Assembly (NCBI GenBank): GCA_950295325.1
Contig: OX485809.1
Location: forward strand, 41,759,081-41,823,080
Reading direction: 5' to 3'
From: Polytrichum commune
Taxonomy: Eukaryota > Streptophyta > Polytrichopsida > Polytrichales > Polytrichaceae
DNA length: 64,000 bases
In this document: piece by piece, positions 24,001-42,652 of the stretch
How the letters are laid out: each line of letters starts with the position of its first letter
Numbering within the stretch: position 1 is the first letter of the stretch
Notes under the pieces: generated by a model
Told to the model about the DNA's origin: nothing
Databases searched by the model: none
The model's input: the letters and a program-made list of their open reading frames with translations, nothing else
Translations under genes and position numbers: made by a program

Positions 24001-25902
24001 CCGTCGCTTCCAGTGTAGTCATGAACGTGAAAGGGACGTGCAGTGACGAGCGTGGACGATAACGAAACGAGGAAATGAAGGGCACGTGTGAGGGTTTGTG
24101 CGTTTGTGCGTAAGGGAGGGAGGGCTGCCTGGGGTTTGTTTAGCTTTAGCCTGGTCTTTTCCAGCCCGGCGCCCAGATTGCGCGCAGGAATCCTTGCGGC
24201 TCCCCCGATCGAGCGCGTGGAGCTACGCGTCACAGGTTTCCGGGCTCCGCCATCGGTCTGTAGCCGCCGACCAGGGCCGAAATCATCGAAAACGGCCCGG
24301 AAATGAGCTGAAACGAGTGGAAAATTGGAGGACTGGGAGAGATATTATTGCGTCCGGGAGTTTCAGCTGTCCGTTGCTGCTGTTCATTTTGTCAAGTGAA
24401 GTTAGGATCAGTAGAGTCGGCCTTCTTGAAGCAATCTCTCTGTCTTTCTCTGCTGTGGCGGCTAACTGCTCCTGTTCGTGTGGATCCGGCTCGCCGCTGG
24501 CATTGCTGGTTGAAAGTTGCAGAGAGCGAGGTTGAAACTGAGGAGTTCGCGTACTCGGGAAATGTGCAAATGCGGCAAAGCTCTGGTGGTTACACGGGGC
24601 TTCGTTACGTGCAAGTCGCCACTACTTATGCTACAAGGAATTTCGCTACCTTAGGACAGTTAGAGTTTCACCCGGGCTTCCATTCAAAGCCTACAACATT
24701 TCTCATTGCCGCTGTTTAATGGGGCTTCCATTCGAAACCTATTACATTTCTTCTTGCCTCTCTACCTGGATGGCCTTGGTTTGAGAGGAGCGTCAGGAAC
24801 CACCGAATGTAATAAGTTAGTGTTATGGACTTCGCATTGCTGCTGGAGCTTGTCTTGCGGCTTTCTTTGTCGGACTCCTATCCTAGGTCTTTGCGGTGAA
24901 TTTTCTTGTGGAAGTGTGACCTTGTTCCTTGCACTCCATACCAAGCACTAAAGGAAACCAGCGAGGACGAGGAAATGAGTGTTATGGACTTCGTAGTGCA
25001 GGAGCTCTTTCTTGCGGCTTTCTTTATCGGACTCCTACCCTAGGTCTTTTCGGTGGAGCCTTCTTGCGGAGTAACCTTGTTCCTTGCACTTGTCACCATG
25101 ACTACTCATGGAAATACGCGATGAAAATGAAGAAACGAGTTCCTCTTGAGCTCTTAGGGTATGTATCTTCGTCTCTCCGGTTCTTTGTGTAGTGCTGAGG
25201 ACTTCAGGAAGCGGAGGTTGAAAGCGCTCTGTGACGGCTGCTACTGTTCGTGGATCCGGGGCTCCAGCATTGCTCAGGAGAGTGAGGTGGAGAGTTGGAA
25301 TCGTGAAATGCGCAAATGCGGCGCTCTGGTGGTTTCGCAGGACTTCGTATAGGTCTCTCTCTGCATGGCCTTGGTTTGGGAGCACCAGGAGCCACCGTAT
25401 GTAGTGTTATGGACTTCTCAGTACTGGAGCTTGTCTTGCGGCTTTCTTCGGACTCATATCCTAGGACTTTGTGGTGAAGCTTCTTGTGGAGAGTGACCTT
25501 GTTCCTTGCACTCCTCATTTACTACTGAAACAATGAAATGACGAAATGAGTTCCTCTTGAGCTCTTAGGGTATGTATCTTCGTCTTTCCGGTTATATGTG
25601 TGGTGCTGAGGACTTTAGGAAGCGGAGGTTGAAAAGGGGATTAAGGCATCCAGCTAGGTATGGAGGACGATAACAGGTTAATGGCTAAGGTGTGTGCGTA
25701 CTCTGTTTTGAGAAGAACTCGTGATCTGTAGCTCAGGATCGGGAATGTGACATCCTGACATTGTTTATTCCGACTGTTATCGGGTCGGTTTTGGTCTGAG
25801 AAGCGTGGAATGCAATCAAAAACTTCCACAGGGACGGAGATGGTCCTGTTGCTCGGGCTTTCTTCTAGACGTGGAGAATAATAGGCTAAAATAGGGATCT
25901 AA
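24000..25902 (+). promoter_or_regulatory. promoter / 5' leader region of the NDR kinase gene
   Basis: This is a GC-richer block immediately upstream of the kinase start. It lacks any frame with protein family likeness, though many short ATG frames occur. It most likely contains the promoter and a long 5' untranslated region, possibly with introns. The transcription start and a TATA box could not be placed with confidence. The stretch is built from tandem-duplicated segments (see the repeat entry). Confidence 0.5.
24456..25640 (+). repeat. imperfect tandem duplications in the kinase leader
   Basis: Three segments recur in the same order. 24,456-24,612 resembles 25,224-25,352 ('cttgttcgtgtggatccgg'-type, then 'gcaaatgcggc' and 'ctctggtggtt'). 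24,764-24,960 resembles 24,975-25,100 and 25,362-25,530 ('cttgcggctttctt', then 'cctaggtctt', then 'accttgttccttgcact'). 25,122-25,224 resembles 25,531-25,636 ('gagctcttagggtatgtatc', spacing about 410). A small pair also occurs at 24,675-24,711 and 24,721-24,757. Confidence 0.8.
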
Positions 25903-33190
<7,288 letters not shown>

Positions 33191-34360
33191 TAGATTCAAT
33201 CCTTCCCTTTTTTGGCTCTTGCATTCATTTATAGCATTGCGCAAATATCAGAACCCCCAAGTGACACGATCACGAGGTTTGTTTGTTCTCATCTGCCCTT
33301 TCATACCTTGTTCCCAAGAGGGCGTACTATGGGGCTGATGTAGAGATGTATTTAAAGAACTTTCGATGATTATTGTAAGCCGTGCACATTGACTGGCATT
33401 AGCTGCACACAGATACACACCACCTCTTCTAGTTGATTTAATTCTAGTGGATTATGCTCTTGAAGTTCTGGCCAGGACAAATAAATAAAGTGCATCAAAA
33501 ATAGCTGCAGGACAGTGCAGCTTTTGTCCACACTTACCCTCCAATATGTTGCAGCAAGTCGGTTGAGTTTTCCTCCTGTGTCTGCTCTTCAAGTGTCCCC
33601 TTTGCTTGCAACCTTCATCCCTACCTACCTGTGCAGACCACATCCTGTATATCAGATCTGACAAGCCTCTTTCAGTCATGACTGCGATTTGTGTCATGGC
33701 TTTTTGTGTATGCCAATACGTACTTTTTCATCTCTGTGATCTCTTAATTCTGAGGATTTGTTTACCGAGAGATGGCAACTTATCCAAGGATAACAGGCTG
33801 AGTTTCTTGACATGCTTCATATAATCCACTCCAGATTACCGGGAATGTAGAAAGTGGACACTTGGTTGTAAAGAGCATACATGATTCATGTCTTCCATCA
33901 CTTTGTGCACAGGGGTCCAAAGATTACTAACTTACGATTTATTTTGGAAGCAGTCTACTGGTTCATGATTATAATTTTTTTGAATTTATCAAGGAGAGCT
34001 TGTATATGTTCAGCTTCCACAGTGAGATTTCTGACATTGGCCTCTACATTCCAATTGTTGCATCTATACTGTTTCCTAATCACGCTTTGTGGGTCATGTT
34101 TACAAGGTGACTCTGGAGAAGGCAAATTTGGTACTTTTCAGTGTTCTGAGGCCACCTCCTCTCACAATTCAAAGGAAGAATGTGACCACATAACTTGGTT
34201 TTTCTGGGAAAGAATGTGCACTGCAAGGAGGGAGATGCCTAATACTTCTATCTGTTAAAAAAGAATACATGTTAATATTACCCATATACCTGTACATATA
34301 CCTAGTTTTTGAACTCCAGTTACTGAACCTTCCATAAATATCAAACTTCTTTCCATGTAG
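33191..34360 (+). other. 3' untranslated and downstream flank of the kinase gene
   Basis: The composition is like that of the kinase introns (T-rich, mixed), not repeat-like. No frame with family likeness was seen. The first 300 bases are probably 3' UTR. The remainder may include an additional spliced 3' UTR or a fragment of another gene (see the possible exon at 34,361-34,436). Confidence 0.45.
33480..33489 (+). terminator. candidate polyadenylation signal of the kinase gene
   Basis: Two overlapping AATAAA motifs lie about 290 bases after the stop codon. The position suits a plant 3' untranslated region. No transcript evidence is available, and other signals are possible. Confidence 0.35.
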
Positions 34361-34436
34361 AAACCTGGACTTCATGGAAGGTTTGGTGGCTGGAGCAAGT
34401 GCCATCTCGCTGAATGTGAGCGAGCTTCCACATGAG
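34361..34436 (+). other. possible orphan exon
   Basis: 76 bases bounded by a good acceptor (pyrimidines, then 'ccatgtag') and a donor ('gag|gtaatg'). They encode an open peptide containing 'LDFMEGLVAGASAISLNV'. I do not recognise the protein and found no partner exons. It could be chance, a captured gene fragment or a non-coding 3' exon. Confidence 0.2.
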
Positions 34437-35050
34437 GTAATGAAACCACCTCGCAAGTACCTCTTTGGGGAGTTGTGAAACTACATTGATTATCCTGATT
34501 AGTCTGTTTTACTAGTTGTCGTTACACAGTGCTATTAACTATTTAATGAGAATGTAATATTTTACCAAGCAAAGTCATTTCTGTTCTATAATGTTCGAAC
34601 AACCTATCGAATGTTCGTGGTAAACATTGAACTCCTGAGTAAGACGTTATTGCACTGCATAACTCAGAGTAATAACGCACACTCATTGGGATAATGAGTA
34701 CTGTAATACATTGGAATCCTAAGTAGTGTAATTATCAATGAGGTGGCTGATGCTCACATTGTGACTTGTATAGATCCAATCTTGGAATTAGTGTCTTGCA
34801 AATTTCAAACTTTTTTGATGTTTATAATGCAGTTAGTTACACACGATATGATGAATATTCTGAAATGATCCATCATGCAGATTGAATGCAAGAGCAAACC
34901 TCCACATGCAGTAATGAAACCACCTCTAAGTCGGAGGAGTGAGGGATTGTGAAAACAGCCTAAGTACATTTATAATCCAAGAGGTTGCTGGTGCTCAGGA
35001 TACAACTTATATAGGTCCGAGCTTGGAATTGGTAGCTTACAAACAAATGC
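34415..35050 (+). repeat. diverged direct duplication downstream of the kinase
   Basis: 34,424-34,480 ('cttccacatgaggtaatgaaa', then 'ccacctc' and 'ttgtgaaa') matches 34,899-34,955 ('cctccacatgcagtaatgaaa'). 34,735-34,805 ('gaggtggctgatgctca', then 'ccttggaatt'-type sequence) matches 34,980-35,045 ('gaggttgctggtgctca'). The second copy is shorter. No coding sequence. Confidence 0.65.
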
Positions 35051-35078
35051 ATCAGTGCATCTGATCGAGTTAGTTATG

Positions 35079-35178
35079 GCATGATATAAGAAATGTCTTG
35101 AATCAGCCTACCTTCTTGGGATGGTGCTGATTGACCACCTGCGATGACAAGAAGGTAGGCATGATATAAGAAATGTCT
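35079..35178 (+). repeat. 22-bp direct repeat around a small inverted-repeat insert
   Basis: 'gcatgatataagaaatgtct' plus 'tg' occurs twice (about 35,079-35,100 and 35,158-35,179). Between them, 'cctaccttcttg' and its complement 'caagaaggtagg' face each other. This is either a tiny TIR insertion with a long flanking repeat or a replication-slippage product. Confidence 0.7.
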
Positions 35179-35179
35179 T

Positions 35180-36325
35180 GCATGAGCTTCGATTCAAACA
35201 ATGGCCTCCTCGTAATTAGCACCTAATAATTATGTTCAATGCTTCTGGACTTTTAGCTTGTTCATATAAGTTGAAATCTAGGAGTGTTGTAGATGACTTA
35301 GCCATTTCAAAACAGTGTTTATTCAAGGTTGACACGCCTTAGTCCATAGTCGCACATAGGGTTGCAATCCTATCTCGTCGACATGTATGAGGACTTCATC
35401 ACAAAAGTTTTCTAGAAAGTCAGGAAAAGTGGATCATCACTTTTCGAAGCAGAATTTGAATTTGTTGTTGGGTTGTCTTAAGATTGGTGGGGTGGGGGAG
35501 TAGAAATTAGGTTTGTCCATCCAACGAAACATCGGTTACATTGGTGACTTGTCATTTGGGCATCATATGAAACGTCTTGGAATCTATTGACTTTTTTGAG
35601 GATCCATCAACAATTCATGACACTTTTGAATACAACATGATATTTGTGACAATTTGTATTTTAAATGAATGAGAAGTGGGTGGTCAAAGGTGAATCCAAG
35701 AGCAATGTTAAGAAGGGGGATACAAGCAAATAAATTCCACAAATGAATGGTTTGACAACTAAAAGCCCCTCTCAAATCCTTTATGAAGGTGTGAATAAAA
35801 TAAAATAAAATGAATGTTAGTGTTTTAAATTGATGTGCAATGCTTGTTCACCACCTCCTATCCATGTCCAAGTGGGGATGATGAGTGTGGAGGTGGCTTT
35901 TGAAGGTGTGGGAAATGATTATTTCCAGTATCAAGATTGTATCATTAAACAAGTGATTACTCTTCGTCAATATGTGACATGTTGTCCATTCTCATTGACT
36001 TTTCAAGCAAAGTTTGTGAAATGGACCCGGATCTTTTAGGATTAGATTAATCTTGCTATCCAGGGTAGACCCATATATGAAACACTTTTTAAAGTTGGAA
36101 AACAAATTTCAAGATGATTTTTATTATAACATGTTTTGAAAGCAACAATTTTTTGCCTAAACAAGCAAAGGTCCACAACCCCATTTTGCCCTTTAGCAAC
36201 AAATGGAAAAATGGAAAAAAAAACAAGTTTGTATTGTCAATGTTTATAACAACATTTTTCCCTACACTGAGCAATCTAGACAAAACCAACATAGTTAAGA
36301 TAAACCCCCAACAAACTTAGACCAC
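35180..36325. other. gene-free stretch
   Basis: No gene. The segment near 35,790-35,885 ('ataaaataaaataaaatgaa', then 'ttcaccacctcc' and 'catgtccaagtggggat') resembles 42,140-42,230, another dispersed repeat. The rest shows nothing recognisable. Confidence 0.4.
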
Positions 36326-36330
36326 AAAAA

Positions 36331-37136
36331 ACTAGATTCGATCTTAACGTGTCTCTCCATTAATCTTATTCTATCAGATTCTAAAGGCGGCCTCAAACTA
36401 GCTCAAGAACTTTTTGATTGTGATGATGACAAATTCCAAGAATTTAGTCACCTTAGAGTGGTTGTGGCATCTTCAGCTTCAATGTGGGGCCAAAATAAGG
36501 CAATTAATTGGTAAAGTAGATTCAATCTTCATGCGTAACTCCTTTATTCTTGTTGTAATGGGTTTCGAATTCATTTAGGGTTGGCCTCGTAAGGAACATA
36601 AGAACATTATGGTTGTGACGATGACAAATTCCAATAATTTAGTCAAGTAGAGTGTTGGTTGCCTTATCTTTAGCTTCAAATTGGTGTTAAGAAAAGAAAA
36701 GAGAAAAAAATTGTCCAAAAAATGTTGATGAACTAGATTCAAGCTTAATGCATATGTCCATTATTCTTGTTGCATTGATTTTGAATTCATTTAATGGTGG
36801 CCTCATAAGAAACTTAACAATTATATTATTGCGATTATGAAAAATTCCAAAATTTCATCAATACACCATGTAGGGTATTTATAGTGTCACTTACTATTTG
36901 GAACCATGCAATGCAATAACTTCTTGTTCATGACTCTAATTTTTACTAGCAAAATTTACTTGGTAAAATGTTACATACTCAATAAATAGTTACAACATTG
37001 TTGTGTGACTCCAAATTGGTAAGTAAGTGATACTAAACACCATACACGGTGTAGTCGTGGCATCTTCAACTTCAATTTAGAGGGTTAAAAAAAAGGGGAG
37101 GTTGTCCAAACAAACAAAAAAAAAAGGTGTTGATGA
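36331..37136 (+). repeat. three-unit tandem repeat, third unit interrupted by a MITE
   Basis: Units begin near 36,331, 36,515 and 36,732 with 'tagattcnancttnatg'-type sequence. Each continues through 'ttattctwrttg', 'ggcggcctca'/'ggtggcctca', 'gatgacaaattccaa' and 'tcttcagcttcaa'. The unit length is about 185-217 bp. In unit 3 a 188-bp MITE (36,864-37,051) separates 'tttcatcaa' from 'gtggcatcttcaacttcaa'. Confidence 0.75.
36864..37051. mobile_element. TA-flanked MITE, 188-bp copy
   Basis: The ends CACCATGTAGGG and its imperfect inverse CCATACACGGTG are flanked by TA. The internal signature 'agtgtcacttactatttgga' on the left and 'ccaaattggtaagtaagtga' on the right matches the family at 54,553 and 63,301. 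It is inserted in the third unit of a tandem array. Confidence 0.75.
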
Positions 37137-37139
37137 AAG

Positions 37140-37620
37140 CAAGGAGGTTGGTCGATCGACATACACTTCATGTAAGCATATTGGCCCCTTTTGTGCTTTG
37201 ATGACTCGGATTTTAGGATTGGGAAGGGGAGGGGGATTATATTAGAGACCCGATTAATTTATGTTGGTGGGGGGGGGGGGTGGGCAGTCAAAGGGACTAG
37301 AAGTGAAGGCATTTGTGGCTTTTGTTAGGTTAGGGCAGGCAAGCAGCCCGGATTGGGTGGGAGCCCGAATCTTGGTGTGAATGTCAAACATTCATATCTT
37401 CTCCCTTTCCTTTGTGACGGAATTCAAAAAGGTTGAAAAAGCTGCCCCGCTTGTGCTCGAGAGTGGGGATGGGCGATCCCTTTTTCGCCGCATGTCATGC
37501 CATGCCATGCCATGCCTCCTAGACCGAGGGCAAGCCCGCCATGGAATGAAGGTTTTTTTTCCCCCTCTCCCAACACATTAAAACCCTAAAATCACAACAA
37601 GATTCTAGTCTATGCTATGC
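37140..37620. other. low-complexity stretch
   Basis: Contains a G run at about 37,267-37,280 and a short CATGC array at about 37,492-37,517. No gene is supported; a 66-codon frame over the array is not convincing. Confidence 0.5.
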
Positions 37621-37965
37621 GGGTGTTATTTGGTTTTTTTTCCTCAATTGATTGGGCACTTATATTTGCTCGGTGTGTGGTTCGGTGAGCATCGAAGAAC
37701 AAACATCGTAAAGACACATGTTCAAAAGTGATTGCCATGTGTTTTCAAACTTTATTCACTACTTCATACTCAACATTGGGCACAACTCGAACTTGGGAGG
37801 ACCTGTGTATTCAATTTAAGGAATGCACAAACATGCATGTCCGATATCCACTTCTAAATGAGGGGAGGTTTGGTATTTGCTTATGTTTCATTATAGATTT
37901 GCGAGTGTGACATACGTTTCATTATGTAGATCTAGTTGGTAGAAGTTGGAGAACATGAAAAACAA
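37620..37965 (+). repeat. dispersed repeat family S350, copy 3
   Basis: Aligns in order with 7,735-8,060 and 17,310-17,640 ('gttatttggtt', 'ttatatttg', 'acacatgttcaaaag', 'attcactactt', 'ttggagaacatgaaaaac'). It directly precedes an R370 copy, so the two may be parts of one larger element. Confidence 0.55.
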
Positions 37966-37992
37966 ACAAAATAACACCTGCATACCTTGAGG

Positions 37993-38347
37993 GTGAGCGG
38001 CCCCACGTGTTGTGGGTACTTCCAACTCCACGAGCAGTTTTAGTCCTTAGATCGGATTGGAAATTGTTTCATGCGGTTAGCAATTGAGGGTCACAAAAAT
38101 TTTCCATTTCAACTTTTAGAACATAGTTGAGATGCGAAAGTCAAAAGAGGTCAAAGTGGAGATTATATTTCCCTTCATGTGATCACATAGGCCCTTTCAA
38201 TTGTGTGAATTGTCGAACATGGAATGGTGTTTATATTACAAGCACGTAGTCCAATTTCGTTGTGACATGTGTCTTTTTAATGTCCGTTTTTAACTACAAG
38301 CAATTGTGTCATACATCACTTACGTATAGGTGTCCAATTAAAAAAAA
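37993..38347 (+). repeat. dispersed repeat family R370, copy 2 (tandem first)
   Basis: Shares ordered blocks with 445-785 ('gttgtgggtacttccaactc' versus 'gttgtgggcattttcaactc', then 'ggttagcaattg', 'gtcaaagtgga' and 'tataggtgtccaatta'-like). Followed after about 50 bp by another copy in the same orientation. Confidence 0.65.
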
Positions 38348-38397
38348 ATTGATCATATAAGGCCCAAACACCTTACTACATTTGGGATTACATCAAG

Positions 38398-38765
38398 GTA
38401 TGTGTCCATGTTGAGGGCGATTCCAAATCCACAAACAAATGTGACCATTGGATCCACATGAGAATGAATTGTCTTGTTCGGTTAGCAATTCCATGTCATT
38501 CAAAATCTCAATGCAAATTGTCATTTCAAGTTTAGAATCGGAATTTTGATGCACATTTTGTAGGAGGTTACACTACATATCTTCTCTCTCTTTGAGTAAT
38601 CATGTAGATCCTCCCAATTGTGCTAACAATTAAACATGCAATGATTAATATATTATGAGCACATAGTCCAATCTCAATGTAACACGTATGTTTTTAGTTT
38701 CCATTCTTAACTCCATGCCTTGTCATAAATCCCTGAAATATAGGTGTCTACCAATTAAGAAGAGT
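38398..38765 (+). repeat. dispersed repeat family R370, copy 3 (tandem second)
   Basis: Same order of blocks: 'gttagcaattcc', 'tgtcatttcaagttta', 'gagcacatagtccaatctca', 'ataggtgtctaccaattaag'. Head-to-tail with copy 2. Confidence 0.65.
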
Positions 38766-38769
38766 ATCT

Positions 38770-41700
38770 ATATGAGGCATACATACATTTGGGGTCCAAG
38801 ATCAAAAAAATCAAGGTCCATAACACCACTTAACAAACTTTTTTTTGAACTTAAGATCGGACTTACACTAGATATTCCCCAAAAAAATGATTTTTGAACG
38901 AGCCCCACTTTGTTATTCATACTTTGGACTTGGAATCTACAATCTACTCCCTAGGTCCAAATTTAAGCCCTTGACAAATAAGATCGCTTAATTTTGGAGT
39001 TCATTTGATCTTGGACCATAATGTAAGTCCACTCTTAATATTACGGTGAAGACATTATAATTGGGAGCCTTAAGTGGAGGCCACACACATACATTATGCT
39101 TGAAATGCAAATGGTTTGAACATGAGAGACTAAGGCCACACCTATAATCAACACTTTGAACATTCGTACACTATTCATGTGGTATCCAAAAACTAAAGAC
39201 TAGGATGTGATGATGTTCTCTATAACCCATTGATAGAAGCCATCATGATGCAAGGATGGCAAGTCAACCTCCTAAAAGTACTAGCACTTGACACTAATCA
39301 CATAATTTATCAATGCATTTGACATTGTTCATTGACAAGCATGTGGACACACTATAATCACAAGCACGCTTCAATTTTCTTGAATCTACGGTAAATGAGC
39401 ATAGAATTTACCGTCTTCGTGAATTCAATATCACTTTGTAGCAACAACATTCCTCAACAACTTTGAGATTTGGCTAGATTGTGCGTGTGACTCAAATTAG
39501 TACCACCCTCGTTAATCGGTATATTTAGTGTAGTGATCATGTGCTTAGTTGTTAAAAAAAAGACAAGTATATGTATAGAAACTATACTTTGTAGTGGAAA
39601 TCAGTTGCAAGTAAATTGATAAATGCAGATAGAATCAACTACCAATAAAGAACTTCCTAATTCATTGTTTTATGCCAAACTATAAATTCCATGTGAAATT
39701 TGAGTGGGTCCAAAGCACTATAAAACTACTATATGACATGATTGGAAAAAAAGACAAAAAATCATATATATATGAAGGTGTGTGTTCGAAGCACTCTATA
39801 ATAGTTGTCATAATGTTTCTTGAGGTGAGATTGTGGTCATGTGTTCTTGCCTATTCTCCCTTGGCAATAAACAACCCATCTCAATTTCAACCCTTAAAGC
39901 ATGAAGATGGCTCCCCAAGGGTGCCCAACACAATGCTTGTGCTCACGGGTCAAAGATAGTATCCATTCTAGCCATGTCTACCTTAGCAACACAAATAGTC
40001 CGTTGTCTATTTGAGCTTGACATTTGCCCTAGTCAAGAGCTTAAAATTAAAGAAACAATTTGTTGTGCTAGACTTACACTCTTTTGCGTTGGTGTGGACG
40101 GCAAGCCAAGTGGCAAAGTGGGGAAGACTAAAGTCCCTCGCTAGTGAAAAAATCCATGGTCAACAGGTAGGGGAACGACCCCTTCGGGATTGCATCAAAT
40201 ATTTATATGGTTGGGGGAGCTTTGGCAATTTCAATGCCGCATAAACTTTACCTTCGGAAAAAGGAGAGAAATAACACACGCATCTACTTAAGTCACGTGA
40301 CCTCCTTTTCCCTCTATGTAGTTAGTTAGCAATATAACATACTCGAATTTGTCATCCTAACTCGTGGTTCAATGATTCAAAATCGGGGAAAACCCATGCA
40401 TTCAAAGTCCTCATTCAAAATTGATTCATTCAAGTTTCCGTTGGGGGGGGGGGGTGGATTATGTGGCTTCGTGTATTGCCTTTGACCTTGAATTGTCTAC
40501 CTATTTGGATGAAGACCCATTTTTTTGTTACAACGAATTCCCTCGACATTGGTTGTGCTCCTTCTTGGTGTGCACTTCTAGATTCTAGAGAATTGAATAC
40601 ATGTATCTTTTAAACAAAATAATCCATAATGAAAATCTGGAACACTACCAACACATGAGTCGAGGCAATCGTCATGCATGAGTGGGAGAAATATGTGAAT
40701 CTCCCACTATTATGGATTTACATGTTTTTCGATGACATAGGATAAGTCTCAGTGACACATGTCAATTGTCCAGGACTCGTATGCTTGTACAACAATGTCA
40801 AACACACAAAATTTGGGAGAACGCCACGATGCAACTTACACATGGTTGAATCTAATTTTAGATCGGTAAATGTTTTAATAGGTAGAGTATAATAATACAT
40901 TACAACAAATCGAGACTTAGCAACCGACACTTGCATGGAAATGTTCCTTTTCAATTAATTTGAAAATGTTGTTAAAGTTTAGTATAAAGCTCAAATTCAA
41001 ATGCGGCGTTCAGAAATAGTGTTGTAAGTGACATCAATGTACTTGGAACCGATCAAATGTTTATGAACAACCTAACGAACTTCATGGTATGATTTGGCAA
41101 TTCAAAAGTAGGTGCAAAGGCTGAGTCAAACAACATGCCTTAACAATACTACCAAGCTAATAGGCTCCCAATCATCCACCAAATTCGGCCGAGATGAACT
41201 CAAGGAATGATGGGAACTATGACATGATCACAACCCGCTTACTATAACTCATCGAGCTCTTGAGTTTTAGAAAAGAATATTCACAAGTTACCCCTCTATT
41301 ACTTTAATCTAGCAACACTATTGACAACCCGGTGTGTTGGTTGGTATGACTTACTTTGAAGGCTCCTAGAGGTCCAAAAGTTTGACGTGAGCTCCACAAG
41401 CGTATGAATCCTAGACAATTGTTCTACATCGGCGAGAGAACAATGCAAATCTTTGACCCTTGTAGATTTGTAGATTTAACAGTGACGTAGGACACGTTTG
41501 CAGTGATGCATGGTAGTTGTCCATGATTTGCATGTTTGTAGTCAATTAATAAATAATAAACAAAACAACCAATCTATTATATGTTGGTTTGGAACAAGAT
41601 AGATGGATTATGAGGCGTCGTTCATAAAGCAATACATGAACAACTACTTAATTTTGGAAGCGCACAAATTAGTGAAGAAATATTCAATAAAAAAAGAGGT

Positions 41701-42640
41701 GAAAATCAAATAGTTACATATGTAACTTCCTAGATGTGTACCTTTTAAAGGCCCAAGCCTTTGTCTCAGTGTAACCCACATTGTTTATTTGCTATGAATT
41801 GAAGATCGCAAGCTTTTTAAAACTAAAAACTTTGTAAAACAAATTTGTTGGTCTTCGATTCAAATCGCACATCTGTACAATTGGTGTCTTGAAACAAAAA
41901 TTTGATAAACTCGGTGTAAGAAACGAATGCCATCCTATTTATACATAACCAAAAAAAAAACCGAACAAAAGGACTATATAATGATTATCATTGTATAGTC
42001 CTTATAGAGTAATATGATAGAGAGGCTATATATTCAAGCCTTATCATATTATTACTCTATATGGACTACATATTATGATAGAGAGTGACCCCATAGCGAC
42101 GGCGAGATAGAGTTGCCATGCAAGTATTGCTTATGATTCCAATAAATAAAATAAAATAAACGTCGATGTTCTCATACAGTGACGTACGAAGTCCATTCAC
42201 CACCTACTCCTCATGTCCGCGTGGATATTGATGTGATTCCAACAACAATTATGGGTAGTAATAAGCCATATCAATTATGGGTCCATTTCCGAAAAGCTAA
42301 GATGTAGATTTTTGAGGTGCCACATGAGATTTGGCAACGTTACAACCTATGCAAAGAACGCGGCCGCTTTCAATGTGAGACCCACCTACTTGGGCACCAA
42401 CCGCTAGTTACTAACTCGGTTACTAACCGGAACTGGTGGAAGGTGAAGACGTTTGGGAGAACTGCCAATATGTTAGACGAATCTAGTATAGAACACATAT
42501 CGAATTATTATATAAAAAGAAAAATCGAAGGATCATCTGCAACAACATGTAAGCGGTGGGAATTGGAAAACAGTTGGGTCTTGACCGATGATGCCCACAA
42601 ATCTTCCGGGACACAGCTACTTGGGGTTAAAGAAGGGGGG
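38770..42640. other. gene-free stretch
   Basis: No gene. A small pair 'ggacttacact' (about 38,859) and 'aatgtaagtcc' (about 39,020) in inverse orientation may mark a decayed 170-bp TIR element. A G run lies at about 40,442-40,453. Hairpins at 41,971-42,062 are listed separately. A frame at 42,317-42,763 lacks an initiating ATG at its start and overlaps a transposon, so it is not called. Confidence 0.4.
41971..42062. repeat. two adjacent hairpins
   Basis: 'ggactata...tatagtcc' pairs at 41,971-42,001. Directly after it, 'tatagagtaatatgata' (42,003-42,019) pairs with 'tatcatattattactctata' (about 42,043-42,062). The 'tatagtcc'/'atggactaca' context continues to the right. This may be a compact fold-back element. 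Confidence 0.7.
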
Positions 42641-42652
42641 TTATGGTGCTCA

